Shown here one piece after another: positions 42,086-50,769 of a stretch of DNA of 64,000 nt. Position 1 is the stretch's first letter. Every line of letters starts with the position of its first letter. Both the position numbers and the translations under genes were made by a program. Where the stretch lies: assembly GCF_014842995.1 (NCBI RefSeq), contig NZ_JACYXL010000004.1, positions 167,464-231,463 of the forward strand. The letters run 5' to 3'. The notes under the pieces are model-generated. The model did no database searches, was not told the DNA's origin, and was given only the letters and a program-made list of their open reading frames with translations. The DNA comes from Rhodanobacter sp. 7MK24. Its GTDB lineage: Bacteria; Pseudomonadota; Gammaproteobacteria; Xanthomonadales; Rhodanobacteraceae.

Positions 42086-42856
42086 ATGTTTAAGTCATTG
42101 TTGTTTTCCGGCCTGATCGCCCTGGCATCGAGTTCGGCTGCCAGCGCAGCCGACGTTCTCCACGTATACGGCCCAGGCGGCCCGGCGCCCGCCATGCGCG
42201 AGGCGGCCAAGGTGTTCGGAAACGCCCATGGCATCGATGTCGAGGTGGTCGCCGGGCCGACGGGCAAGTGGGGCGCGGATTTTCAAAAGAACGGCGACAT
42301 CATCTACAGCGGCTCGGAAAACATGATGGGTGGATTTCTGGCGCAGTTTGCCGGCGTGATCGATACGGCCACGGTCAATCCCCTCTATGTCCGACCCGCA
42401 GGGATTCTGGTCCGGCCTGGCAATCCGCGGCACATCCACGGCTTCGAAGATTTGCTCAAACCGGGCATGCAGGTGATGGTGGTGGAGGGGGCAGGGCAGG
42501 TCGGCCTGTGGGAAGACATTGCCGGTGCGCGCGGAAACGTCGACGCCATCCGTGCCTTTCGCATGCACATCGTGCGCTACGCATCGAACAGTGCCGAAGC
42601 GCTGAACGCCTGGCAGGCCCAGCCTTCGATCGATGCCTGGATCATCTTCCCCATCTGGGCGGTAGCCCATCCCGGCGTGGCGGATGTGGTCCCGCTGTCG
42701 CCGCCTTATTTGATTTATCGGGATTGCGGCGTGGCGCTTACCCACCAGGGCGAACGGCAGGCCAATGCACGTGCTTTCCTTCAATTTCTCGGTGGGCCCG
42801 AAGGTCGCCGCATCTTCGTCAGGTACGGATGGACGGATCATGCTGCTGCGAATTGA
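42086..42856 (+). CDS. Second periplasmic substrate-binding protein, ModA-like (orphan)
   Basis: 256 residues with a signal peptide (LLFSGLIALASSSAAS, cleavage near SAAD). PBP2 elements: VLHVYGPGGPAPAMREAAKVFGNAHGIDVEVVAGPTGKW, IYSGSENMMGGF, ILVRPGNPRHIHGFEDLL, and a GVALTHQGERQANARAFLQFL C-terminal segment. This differs from the first binding protein, so it is not a recent duplicate. The coding region overlaps the downstream cytochrome gene by 17 bp, which couples them. No transporter membrane subunits nearby. Confidence 0.82.
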   Translation: MFKSLLFSGLIALASSSAASAADVLHVYGPGGPAPAMREAAKVFGNAHGIDVEVVAGPTGKWGADFQKNGDIIYSGSENMMGGFLAQFAGVIDTATVNPLYVRPAGILVRPGNPRHIHGFEDLLKPGMQVMVVEGAGQVGLWEDIAGARGNVDAIRAFRMHIVRYASNSAEALNAWQAQPSIDAWIIFPIWAVAHPGVADVVPLSPPYLIYRDCGVALTHQGERQANARAFLQFLGGPEGRRIFVRYGWTDHAAAN

Positions 42857-43529
42857 CAGGTATCCGGCTGCCTGGATGCTCTTGGGCGTTTGCCTCGCAA
42901 CGACTGCGCCGGGCATTCGTGCGAGCGACACCCGAGCGAGCGCGACCGGCGCCAAGGCCATCGCAGCCCAGGGCGATGCGCAGCGCGGAGTTCCGCCCTG
43001 CGCGGGCTGTCATGGCGCGGAGGGCCAAGGCAACGGCCTGGCTGCTTTTCCGCGCCTCGCGGGCCTTCCCGCACGGTATCTCCGGCAACAGCTCGAAACG
43101 CTCGCCGACGGACAGCGCAACAGCGCGGTGATGTCCTCCATAGCGAAAGCGTTGTCGCCGGACGAGGTCAGTGCATTGTCCGCTTACTATTCCGAGCTCC
43201 CGGTACCCGCCTCGTCACCGCAGCGTGCCGGTTCCGATCCCGCAGCGGCGGCAGAGCTGGCGGAACACGGACGCGCCGACGATAGGCTTCCTGCATGTGT
43301 GCTGTGCCACGGTAGACGCGGTGTCGGTATCGGCGACGATTTCCCGCCGCTCGCAGGGCAATCGGCGACGTATATCGCCAACCAGCTCGAAGCCTGGAAA
43401 GCCGGCGCGCGACCTGCGGGACCGATGGGATTGATGCCCCGTATCGCCGCCAAGTTGTCCGAGTCCGACATTCGCGGCGTTTCCGCCTATTTCGCGGCGC
43501 AGCCCGCTACGCGAGATGTTCAGCCATGA
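42840..43529 (+). CDS. Dihaem cytochrome c, cytochrome c4-like
   Basis: ATG 42840 overlaps the preceding gene. The 229-residue protein has a signal peptide (AAWMLLGVCLATTAPG) and two CxxCH haem sites, CAGCH near residue 57 and CVLCH near 153, in two similar halves as in cytochrome c4 (AFPRLAGLPARYLRQQLE; FPPLAGQSATYIANQLEAWKAG). Expected periplasmic electron carrier to a terminal oxidase. Its stop overlaps the next cytochrome gene (ATGA at 43526), so it probably accepts electrons from that TsdA-like enzyme. Confidence 0.9.
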   Translation: MLLRIDRYPAAWMLLGVCLATTAPGIRASDTRASATGAKAIAAQGDAQRGVPPCAGCHGAEGQGNGLAAFPRLAGLPARYLRQQLETLADGQRNSAVMSSIAKALSPDEVSALSAYYSELPVPASSPQRAGSDPAAAAELAEHGRADDRLPACVLCHGRRGVGIGDDFPPLAGQSATYIANQLEAWKAGARPAGPMGLMPRIAAKLSESDIRGVSAYFAAQPATRDVQP

Positions 43530-44533
43530 GTGCGATCGCCCGTTCCGTTGCCGCGGCTGCGGCTCTGTTCCTTGCCGGCGCGGTGGCGTACGTCTCATCC
43601 ACAAGGGCCGAGGTGAGCAATGCCACACCAAGGACGGAGGCCGCCGTTGCGTCGACGCCTTCCCCGCAGGTGCCATCCGACAGCAAGCGTTCCGCTTTCA
43701 TTCCTCCGCCTCTCAGCGCGATGCCAAAGGACGACTTCGGAAAAATGGTCCGCCTCGGCGAGCAGATTTTCGAAGATCCCGCGCACCACGCCAGTGCCTA
43801 TGTGGGTAACGATCTCCGCTGCAGCAATTGCCATCTGGATGCGGGACGCCTGGCGAACTCCGCCCCCATGTGGGGAGCCTATGTGTCCTACCCGGCGTAT
43901 CGGTCAAAGAATGGCCACGTCAATACGTTCGAAGAACGACTGCAGGGCTGCTTTCGCTTCAGCATGAATGGCAAGGCGCCTCCGTTGGGAGACAAGGTAT
44001 TGGTCGCGCTGGAGAGTTATTCCTATTGGATGTCGAGGGGAGCACGCGTAGACCCCGACATTGCCGGGCGCGGCTATCCGAAACTCGACAAACCGCCGAT
44101 GCCCGCAGATTACAAACGCGGACAACAGGTCTACGACGAGAACTGTGCACTTTGCCATGGCGCTCATGGCACGGGGCGTCAGGCCAATGATGGAAGCCCC
44201 GGCTTCCCGGCGCTGTGGGGCCCCGATTCATTCAACTGGGGCGCAGGGATGGGGAGCTTCGAAAACGCCGCGGCCTTCATTCGCGCCAACATGCCGCTCG
44301 GGTTGGCCGGGAGTCTGAGCGTGCAGGACGCCTGGGACGTGGCCACGTTCATGGACAGCCAAGAACGCCCGCAGGACCCGCGCTTTACAGGTTCCGTCGC
44401 CGAAACGCGCCAGCGCTTTCACAACAGTTCCAATTCCGCCTACGGCACGGTCGTCAATGGCCATCTGCTGGGCAGCGACTCGATAACGAGCGGCGGACAT
44501 CCGAGAGCAACGGAAACAAGTTCGAGACCGTGA
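43526..44533 (+). CDS. TsdA-like dihaem cytochrome c (thiosulfate dehydrogenase family)
   Basis: 335 residues, signal peptide (SVAAAAALFLAGAVAY) then haem 1 CSNCH near residue 99 and haem 2 CALCH near 207. The segment CSNCHLDAGRLANSAPMWGAY and VNTFEERLQGCFRFSMNGKAPP are hallmarks of the TsdA/SoxAX-like family. A cysteine in QGCF (about 141) lies 38 residues after the haem-1 His, matching the Cys axial ligand of thiosulfate dehydrogenase. Oxidation of thiosulfate to tetrathionate, or of another thiol-sulfur compound, is the predicted reaction, with the c4-like protein as acceptor. The C-terminal tail (SGGHPRATETSS) is unusual. Confidence 0.82.
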   Translation: MSAIARSVAAAAALFLAGAVAYVSSTRAEVSNATPRTEAAVASTPSPQVPSDSKRSAFIPPPLSAMPKDDFGKMVRLGEQIFEDPAHHASAYVGNDLRCSNCHLDAGRLANSAPMWGAYVSYPAYRSKNGHVNTFEERLQGCFRFSMNGKAPPLGDKVLVALESYSYWMSRGARVDPDIAGRGYPKLDKPPMPADYKRGQQVYDENCALCHGAHGTGRQANDGSPGFPALWGPDSFNWGAGMGSFENAAAFIRANMPLGLAGSLSVQDAWDVATFMDSQERPQDPRFTGSVAETRQRFHNSSNSAYGTVVNGHLLGSDSITSGGHPRATETSSRP

Positions 44534-44608
44534 CGTCGTGGTCGCAATTGCGAGCGCGCACCGTCGCCGTGCCTGGGACGTGGCCCTTACCAAAACTTAG
44601 GATCGAAG

Positions 44609-45253
44609 ATGAAAAGCTTCAACGCCTCCGTCGCCATCGCAGCCGCATTCCTGCTGTTCACAACGGCTGCGACGGCGTTCCAGCAGGGCCATGGTTCTCC
44701 CGAAGATGCGAGCGCTTCGGCCCAGTACAAAACGCTCAATCTCACCAGGGATCCGGCAGCGGCGACGGGAGGCAGCTACAGGCTCGATCCGCATCACACC
44801 TCGGTCACTGCGAAGCTCGCACATATGGACCTGTCGCGTTACACGCTGCGTTTCGATGCAGTCAGCGGCGGATTTTCATTCGACCCCACTCGTGCGACCG
44901 CTTCGAATCTGCAGATTTCCGTCGACCCGGCATCGGTCGACACCGGCGACCAGGCTTTCGACAAGAGAATTGCGACCCGGTTTTTCGAAAACGGCAAATA
45001 CCCATCCATCACATTTGCGTCGTCGTCGATCACGATCACGGGAGATCACTTTTCCGTCGATGGCGTCCTGGATTTCCACGGGGTCAAGAAGCCGGTATCC
45101 CTGAGCGTCGTCTATCGGGGCTTCACCCATGGGCGGATGGGCTTTTCGGGTGAGGCGACTTTCAAGCGTTCCGAATTCGGCGTCGGAGAATGGGTGCCCC
45201 TGGAGGCGGATGAGGTGACCCTCCTGATCGAGACGGAATTCGTCAAGACATGA
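44609..45253 (+). CDS. YceI-family periplasmic lipid-binding protein
   Basis: 214 residues with a signal peptide (ASVAIAAAFLLFTTAATA) and a YceI-type lipocalin-like beta-barrel: SYRLDPHHTSVTAKLAHMDLSRYTLRFDAVSGG, LQISVDPASVDTGDQAFDKRI, and FHGVKKPVSLSVVYRG. YceI proteins bind isoprenoid lipids or quinones in the periplasm and often accompany cytochromes. It lies 75 bp after the TsdA-like gene, consistent with co-expression and a quinone or lipid shuttling role. Confidence 0.9.
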   Translation: MKSFNASVAIAAAFLLFTTAATAFQQGHGSPEDASASAQYKTLNLTRDPAAATGGSYRLDPHHTSVTAKLAHMDLSRYTLRFDAVSGGFSFDPTRATASNLQISVDPASVDTGDQAFDKRIATRFFENGKYPSITFASSSITITGDHFSVDGVLDFHGVKKPVSLSVVYRGFTHGRMGFSGEATFKRSEFGVGEWVPLEADEVTLLIETEFVKT

Positions 45254-45315
45254 GCCATTTCCAGATTTGAGACGCCAGACCCGCTGGTGCGGCATTGCGG
45301 CTAAAGGACCGACTC

Positions 45316-46587
45316 ATGACACGCTTCAAGCAAGCTGTTTATCTCGCCCCCGGGCTTCGTACTCCCTTCGGACGCGGCGGCGGTGCGCTGGCCGCTTATG
45401 ACGCATTGAGCTTGTCCGTACCCGTCGTTCGGGCGATGGCCGAACAAGTCGCGGGCCGAAAGCCTGATCTTTTCCTGTGGGGATCGGTCATCCCCAACCT
45501 GGGGTGGAGCAACCTCGCGCGCGAAATCTGGATGGACGCGAAATTGGATGCCGCCGTGCCGGCCTATTCCGTCGTCCTGGCCTGCGGTACCAGCATGACG
45601 GCTGCGTTCTCGGCAGCCGGCACGATCGGCCCGGGTGTCGACGTCGTGATGGTGGGCGGCTCGGAAGTCATGAGCCGCCCGTCGCTCGGCTTGACCAGCC
45701 AGGCCAACGATCGCCTGCTCGGGCTTTTTTCCACCGACCCTGCGCAGGCGGTGGCGGCATTGGGCAGCCTGCGAGCGACGGATTTCAACCTCCCAACCAA
45801 AGGCTGGGCCAACCGCATCACCGGTCGCACCATGGGCGATCACATGGAAGAGACGGCGAAACAATGGGGCATATCCCGCCAGGCGCAGGACGAGTGGTCC
45901 TACCGCAGCCACCAGAAAGCCATTGCCGGTTGGGAAAGCGGATTCTTCGGTGACCTGGTGATAGCGCTGCCGGAATTGGCCAGGGACGCGAATCCGCGCG
46001 CGGACACTTCCTTGGAAAAGCTCGCCGCATTGAAGCCAGCCTTCGACAAGAGCGGCCTCGGCACGCTGACTGCCGGCAACTCGTCGCCCATTACCGATGG
46101 CGCGGCGGGCCTGTGGGTCATGTCAGACCAGGGGCGTAGGCGGCTGCCCGCGAACTTGCCGACGGTCAGGCTTCTCGACTACGAAATCGCGGCAGTCGAT
46201 TTCCACAAGGAAGGATTGCTGATGGCACCCTCGTATGCCATTCCGCGCCTGCTCGACCGGCATGGCCTGTCTTTCGAGGACATCGCGCTATGGGAGATCC
46301 ACGAAGCCTTTTCGGCACAGGTGCTGGCCAACGTGGCCGCACTGGAGAGGCCCGGATGGATTGCGGAAAAGACGCACGTCACCCGTGATTTCGGCCGCTT
46401 CCCCTGGGAACGGGTGAATCCGAACGGTGGGTCGGTCGCGATTGGCCATCCATTTGGCGCCACCGGAGCGCGCGATTTGAGTCAGGCGGCCAAGGAGCTC
46501 GCGGCCATGCCACGCCCGTCCAAGGCAATCGTCAGCGTGTGCGCCGATGGCGGCCAAGGCGTCGTCGCGCTGCTCGAAAACGGCTAG
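45316..46587 (+). CDS. Thiolase-family acetyl-CoA C-acyltransferase
   Basis: Start ATG 45316. 423 residues with thiolase features: nucleophile C90 in LACGTSM, the NGGSVAIGHPFGATGAR His motif, and the second catalytic Cys in SVCADGGQG near the C-terminus. Catalyses Claisen condensation or thiolysis of acyl-CoA in the cytoplasm. Co-directional, 62 bp after YceI, but biochemically distinct from the periplasmic sulfur genes; it may serve fatty-acid or carboxylate catabolism together with the downstream amidohydrolase. Confidence 0.9.
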   Translation: MTRFKQAVYLAPGLRTPFGRGGGALAAYDALSLSVPVVRAMAEQVAGRKPDLFLWGSVIPNLGWSNLAREIWMDAKLDAAVPAYSVVLACGTSMTAAFSAAGTIGPGVDVVMVGGSEVMSRPSLGLTSQANDRLLGLFSTDPAQAVAALGSLRATDFNLPTKGWANRITGRTMGDHMEETAKQWGISRQAQDEWSYRSHQKAIAGWESGFFGDLVIALPELARDANPRADTSLEKLAALKPAFDKSGLGTLTAGNSSPITDGAAGLWVMSDQGRRRLPANLPTVRLLDYEIAAVDFHKEGLLMAPSYAIPRLLDRHGLSFEDIALWEIHEAFSAQVLANVAALERPGWIAEKTHVTRDFGRFPWERVNPNGGSVAIGHPFGATGARDLSQAAKELAAMPRPSKAIVSVCADGGQGVVALLENG

Positions 46588-46637
46588 TGCGGCTTGGTCG
46601 TCCGATACGGACCGCTGGCAGCCAAGGAGAAGGCATC

Positions 46638-46784
46638 GTGTCGATTTCCACTCAAAAGACAGATTGGGCTTTCATCGAAAAAGTGAGCCATCGGCGGTCG
46701 GGGCAACTTGGCCGCGCAGAGGCCAGCACCGGATCCCGCCTGGCGACCACGTCGATCACTTCGGCGAGTGTGGCGGCGGGGTAA
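46638..46784 (+). CDS. Possible small ORF with strong RBS
   Basis: GTG 46638 is preceded by AAGGAGA at the usual spacing and encodes 48 residues (SISTQKTDWAFIEKVSHRR near the start). It ends well before the amidohydrolase. I recognise no family. It could be a leader peptide, a small protein or the start of a gene cut by deletion. The rest of the 46588-46869 gap shows nothing else. Confidence 0.25.
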   Translation: MSISTQKTDWAFIEKVSHRRSGQLGRAEASTGSRLATTSITSASVAAG

Positions 46785-46869
46785 CCCGGCGGGTCAAACC
46801 ACATCGCGTCGCACAGTCGCCGCAGGGCACGCAGCCACCTGCGACAACCAGGAAGAAGGAGCCAGCGTC

Positions 46870-48759
46870 ATGAGCGATACGCATACCGAACCGGAGCTGC
46901 TTCTGTACAACGGACGTTTTGCCACGCTCGATCCGGACAAGCCGCGGGCGAGCGCCGTCGCCATCGCCAACGGACGACTGGTGGCGGTGGGCGACGATTC
47001 GAGCGTGCTGGGTTCGGCGGGCAACGTCACGCGAAAGGTCGACCTCGGCGGTCGTTGCGTGCTGCCAGGGTTGATCGACAACCATCTGCACATCATTCGC
47101 GGTGGCCTGAACTACAACATGGAGTTGCGCTGGGACGGCGTACGTTCGCTTGCCGATGCGATGGACATGCTGCGGCGGCAGGTCGCGATCACGCCGCCAC
47201 CTCAATGGGTTCGTGTCGTCGGCGGCTTCACCGAGCACCAGTTTGCCGAGAAGCGCCTGCCGACCATTGCCGAACTCAACGCGGCGGCACCGGATACGCC
47301 GGTGTTCCTGCTGCACCTCTACGACCGCGCGCTGCTGAATGCGGCGGCGTTGCGGGTCGTAGGCTACACCAGGGACACGCCGGAGCCGCCCGGGGCTCAT
47401 ATCGAGCGGGACAAGGCAGGCAATCCTACGGGTTTGCTGCTGGCCAAACCCAATGCCGCCATCCTGTATGCGACGTTGGCGAAAGGGCCGAAGCTGCCCT
47501 TCGACTACCAGCTCAACTCCACCCGCCATTTCATGCGCGAGCTCAACCGGCTGGGCGTTACCGGCGCCATCGACGCGGGCGGTGGCTCCCAGAACTATCC
47601 GGAGGACTATGCCGTGATCCAGAAGCTGTCCGAAGACGGCCAGCTGACGATCCGGCTGGCCTACAACCTCTTCACGCAGAAGCCGAAGGCGGAAAAGGAC
47701 GACTTCCTCAGCTGGACGAGGACTTCCAAGTACAAGCAAGGCGACGACTACTTCCGGCACAACGGCGCCGGCGAGATGCTGGTGTATTCGGCAGCGGACT
47801 TCGAGGACTTCCGGCAACCGCGTCCCGATATGCCCGATGCCATGGAAGGGGAACTGGAAGATGTCATACGCGTGTTGGCCGAAAATCGCTGGCCGTGGCG
47901 CTTGCATGCGACGTACGACGAGACGATCAGCCGCGCCTTGGACGTGTTCGAGCGGGTCAACCGTGATATTCCGCTGCAGGGACTGAACTGGTTCTTCGAC
48001 CACGCCGAAACGATCTCGGAGGCCTCCGTCGACCGCATCGCGGCACTTGGCGGCGGCGTCGCCGTGCAGCACCGCATGGCCTATCAGGGCGAGTACTTTG
48101 TCGAACGGTACGGCGCGGCCGCCGCCGCTGCCACGCCTCCGGTCGCCATGATGCTGGAGAAGGGCATCAAGGTCTCGGCCGGCACCGACGCTACGCGTGT
48201 CGCGTCGTACAACCCATGGGTTTCGCTCGCCTGGCTGACCACCGGCATGACGGTGGGCGGTCTCCGCCTCTATCCGCAGCGCAATTGCCTGGATCGCGAG
48301 ACAGCGCTGCGCATGTGGAGCCAGCACGTGACCTGGTTTTCAAACGAAGCAGGCAAGAAAGGGCAGGTCAAGGTCGGGCAGTTTGCGGACCTCATCGTGC
48401 CCTGCCGCGACTACTTCGCTTGCGCCGACAGCGAGATTGCCGATATGACCTCGGACCTGACGATCGTCGGCGGCAAGATCGTCTTCGCGGCCGGAAGCTT
48501 CCGGCACCTGGATGAGGATCCCTTGCCGCCGGCGATGCCGGACTGGTCGCCCGTCCGCATGTTCGGCGGTTACGCAGCCTGGGACGATGCCAGCTCCGCC
48601 GTGGTGCGGCAAAGCCACGCGAATGCCTGCAGCTGCGCCTCTGCCTGTTCGATCCACGGCCACGACCACATGACGGCCTGGTCAGCCACGCTCCCGGTAT
48701 CGGAGCCGGACCTGAAGTCGTTCTGGGGTGCGCTCGGATGCGCTTGCTGGGCAGTATGA
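46870..48759 (+). CDS. YtcJ-like metal-dependent amidohydrolase with Cys-rich C-terminus
   Basis: ATG 46870 follows AGGAAGAAGGAG. 629 residues with an amidohydrolase TIM-barrel: the metal-binding motif GLIDNHLHI near residue 70, WPWRLHATYDETI and FFDHAETI carrying metal-ligand His, and GTDATR near residue 440. YtcJ-type enzymes hydrolyse amides or related C-N bonds. The C-terminal tail has clustered cysteines (CSCASACSIHGHDH, then CACWAV), possibly a metal or cofactor site. Co-directional with the upstream thiolase, and the DoxX gene starts on its stop codon. Confidence 0.88.
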   Translation: MSDTHTEPELLLYNGRFATLDPDKPRASAVAIANGRLVAVGDDSSVLGSAGNVTRKVDLGGRCVLPGLIDNHLHIIRGGLNYNMELRWDGVRSLADAMDMLRRQVAITPPPQWVRVVGGFTEHQFAEKRLPTIAELNAAAPDTPVFLLHLYDRALLNAAALRVVGYTRDTPEPPGAHIERDKAGNPTGLLLAKPNAAILYATLAKGPKLPFDYQLNSTRHFMRELNRLGVTGAIDAGGGSQNYPEDYAVIQKLSEDGQLTIRLAYNLFTQKPKAEKDDFLSWTRTSKYKQGDDYFRHNGAGEMLVYSAADFEDFRQPRPDMPDAMEGELEDVIRVLAENRWPWRLHATYDETISRALDVFERVNRDIPLQGLNWFFDHAETISEASVDRIAALGGGVAVQHRMAYQGEYFVERYGAAAAAATPPVAMMLEKGIKVSAGTDATRVASYNPWVSLAWLTTGMTVGGLRLYPQRNCLDRETALRMWSQHVTWFSNEAGKKGQVKVGQFADLIVPCRDYFACADSEIADMTSDLTIVGGKIVFAAGSFRHLDEDPLPPAMPDWSPVRMFGGYAAWDDASSAVVRQSHANACSCASACSIHGHDHMTAWSATLPVSEPDLKSFWGALGCACWAV

Positions 48760-49202
48760 GCGTGAATGCGCCGCGGTATGCCATCGGTATGCCGGCCATC
48801 GTTGCCGTCATCCTGAGGGCGCCGGCGACAGTGTGGTTCGCACGCATCGGCCTGACCTTGCCGTACTGGTGGAGCGGCGTCGACAAGCTCACTCACCCGC
48901 AGGCAACCCTGGAAGAGTTCCATGCCACAGGCTTGCCCGTGTCGTGGCTGCTCTATGCGCTCGTCCTGGCGGTGCAACTGGGCGGATCGGTCGCGATCAT
49001 CTGCAATCGCCACGCATGGTCGGGAGCGGGTGCCCTGGCGATATTCACGGCTTTCGCGACCTGCCTGGCACACGGCTTCTGGAAGCTGGCCGGCGCGGCG
49101 CGCTTCGCCGAGATGAACGTTTTCATGGAACACATCGCCCTGATCGCGGGCCTGGCGCTCGCGGCGCTCTTCAGCTATGCGGGCCAAAGACCTGCCGCCT
49201 AG
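48756..49202 (+). CDS. DoxX-family membrane protein
   Basis: ATG 48756 overlaps the amidohydrolase stop (ATGA), supporting coupling; ATG 48738 is an alternative. About 148 residues and four helices: IGLTLPYWWSGVDKLTHPQATLEEFHATGLPVSW near the N-terminus is the DoxX signature. DoxX proteins are related to the membrane subunit of thiosulfate:quinone oxidoreductase (DoxD), but most are uncharacterised. Its position at the end of the sulfur/redox series is suggestive only. Confidence 0.85.
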   Translation: MSVNAPRYAIGMPAIVAVILRAPATVWFARIGLTLPYWWSGVDKLTHPQATLEEFHATGLPVSWLLYALVLAVQLGGSVAIICNRHAWSGAGALAIFTAFATCLAHGFWKLAGAARFAEMNVFMEHIALIAGLALAALFSYAGQRPAA

Positions 49203-49241
49203 CTTCCATCCAATCCACCATCCCATCGGGAGAGGCACTTC

Positions 49242-50171
49242 ATGCACATCCAGTCATGCACCAAGATCACCCGTATGGCGATCGCCATCGCCTCGGTCGC
49301 GCTGTTGTCGGCAGCACCGCTTTCGACCGGCTTGGCGAAGGAAGCGGCAAGCAGCGCTTCAAGCGTCGCCGTCGGCCCGCAATACGATTCCACCCATGTC
49401 TATATCGCCCCCGGCGATTTCGACGCTTTCGTGAACAGTTTCACCGGCACGTTTGGCGGCAAGCCGTCCGCGCGCGGCACCTTCAATGTATTGCCGGTGC
49501 CCAGCAGCACCGAAGGGCAATATGTCTGGACGCCCGTGGGCATGCTGTCGACGTTCGCCTTCCTGACTCCGATCCCGTATCCGTTCGGGCAGGAGCGCAC
49601 CGGCTACCTGGTGACCGACATGGATCAGGCCATCAAGGAGGCGCGTGCGGCAGGTGCCGAGGTGATCGTCGACAAGTTCAAGGACGCGATCGGTCTCGAC
49701 ACGGTGATCCAGTGGCCCGGCGGCGTGAAGATGCAACTGTATTGGCACTTCAAGGCGCCCTCCTATGCGTCCATGGAGACGGTGCCGGACAACCGCATCT
49801 ATGTATCGCGCGATACCGCGGACACGTTCGTGCGCGACTGGCTGCGCTTCTCGCACGGGAAGGTGGTTTCCGACGATCGCAAGGCCGATGCGGGCGAGAT
49901 CGGCAAGCCTGGCGAAACCTACCGGCGCATCCGCATCGACTCCGGTTTCGGCAAGATGCAAGTCAACGTGACGGATGGTCATCTGCCGTACCCGTTCGGT
50001 CACGAGATCACCGGCTATGAGGTCAAGGATCTCGACGCCACGCTGGCCAAGGCCACGTCGAACGGGGCGAAGGTGCTGGTGCCTCGTTACGACGGCAGCG
50101 ATCGCAGTTCGGCGATCGTGCAGTTCCCGGGCGGATATATCGCGGAGGTGCATGCCTCCACGGCGCACTAA
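49242..50171 (+). CDS. Secreted double-VOC-domain (glyoxalase-like) protein
   Basis: 309 residues with a signal peptide (MAIAIASVALLSAAPL, cleavage near GLAK). Two VOC-like modules: residues about 45-165 (STHVYIAPGDFDAFVNSFTGTFGG) and about 180-305 (NRIYVSRDTADTFVRDWLRF). Each ends with a typical strand such as IQWPGGVKMQLYWH and IVQFPGGYIAEVH. VOC-domain enzymes bind a divalent metal; export is unusual and suggests a periplasmic binding or detoxifying role. Last gene of the plus-strand group. Confidence 0.82.
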   Translation: MHIQSCTKITRMAIAIASVALLSAAPLSTGLAKEAASSASSVAVGPQYDSTHVYIAPGDFDAFVNSFTGTFGGKPSARGTFNVLPVPSSTEGQYVWTPVGMLSTFAFLTPIPYPFGQERTGYLVTDMDQAIKEARAAGAEVIVDKFKDAIGLDTVIQWPGGVKMQLYWHFKAPSYASMETVPDNRIYVSRDTADTFVRDWLRFSHGKVVSDDRKADAGEIGKPGETYRRIRIDSGFGKMQVNVTDGHLPYPFGHEITGYEVKDLDATLAKATSNGAKVLVPRYDGSDRSSAIVQFPGGYIAEVHASTAH

Positions 50172-50769
50172 GCATCCAGCCGGAGATGCAGGCTTCTGCC
50201 AAGTGCCGAGTACGTCTTCTGTTGATGCGTTGCGAATACGGCGCCTCGTGCCGTTTTGGCGAATGCTGGGGTGCTCGAAGTGCATATTCTCGGAACGATT
50301 GGCCGTGGCGTTGCTCCCGATCGTTACGGCGAGGCGGGCGTCCTGCCCGTGCCGACCGCTTCGCGTGAGCGGTCGGCACGGGCAGCATCGCGGCGTTTCA
50401 GCGAATCCGGGCCAGCTGGGTACCGCCACCGTCGCCTCTCCAGCGGTGGGCTGCGCATGGAATTGCTTCGCCTGCCATCGGTTTTCCACGGCACATGCGA
50501 ATGGCGGTCAGCAAGCCCATGTTCGTCAGTGATTGGATCGAGTTGTCGGAGCAGGGGCCTTCGGCCCGAAACGGACTTCCACCATCATCCGTAGATGCAT
50601 TTCCCGTTGCGAAGCGCCTCGACCAGTAGTGCAAAGGCGAGAGATGGCTGCCGCCTGCGCGAGTAGCACAGGCGGTAGCCGGACTGGTCGACTCGAGCCC
50701 GCGGCCCATTTTGGTCAGGATGCCGGCGGACGGCTCACGATCGACGGCTTCCCTTATCAATGGGCGCAG
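50172..50769. other. Long intergenic region with a strong hairpin
   Basis: About 600 bp between the convergent VOC and sensor-kinase genes. It contains the hairpin at 50343-50385. A 120-codon minus-strand open frame (50398-50760) has a composition like non-genic translations and no family; I leave it unannotated. Confidence 0.5.
50343..50385. terminator. Perfect 18-bp hairpin
   Basis: CTGCCCGTGCCGACCGCT (50343-50360) is exactly complementary to the arm at 50368-50385, with a 7-nt loop. No T-run follows. It sits between convergent genes, so it may be a bidirectional terminator. Confidence 0.6.

Noticed and set aside
46756..48327. 523-codon minus-strand open frame opposite the amidohydrolase
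   Set aside because: Composition typical of an antisense frame in GC-rich DNA; the plus-strand enzyme has all family motifs and a good ribosome binding site.
50398..50760. 120-codon minus-strand open frame in the 50.2-50.8 kb gap
   Set aside because: No start context or family; the product looks like translated non-coding sequence.
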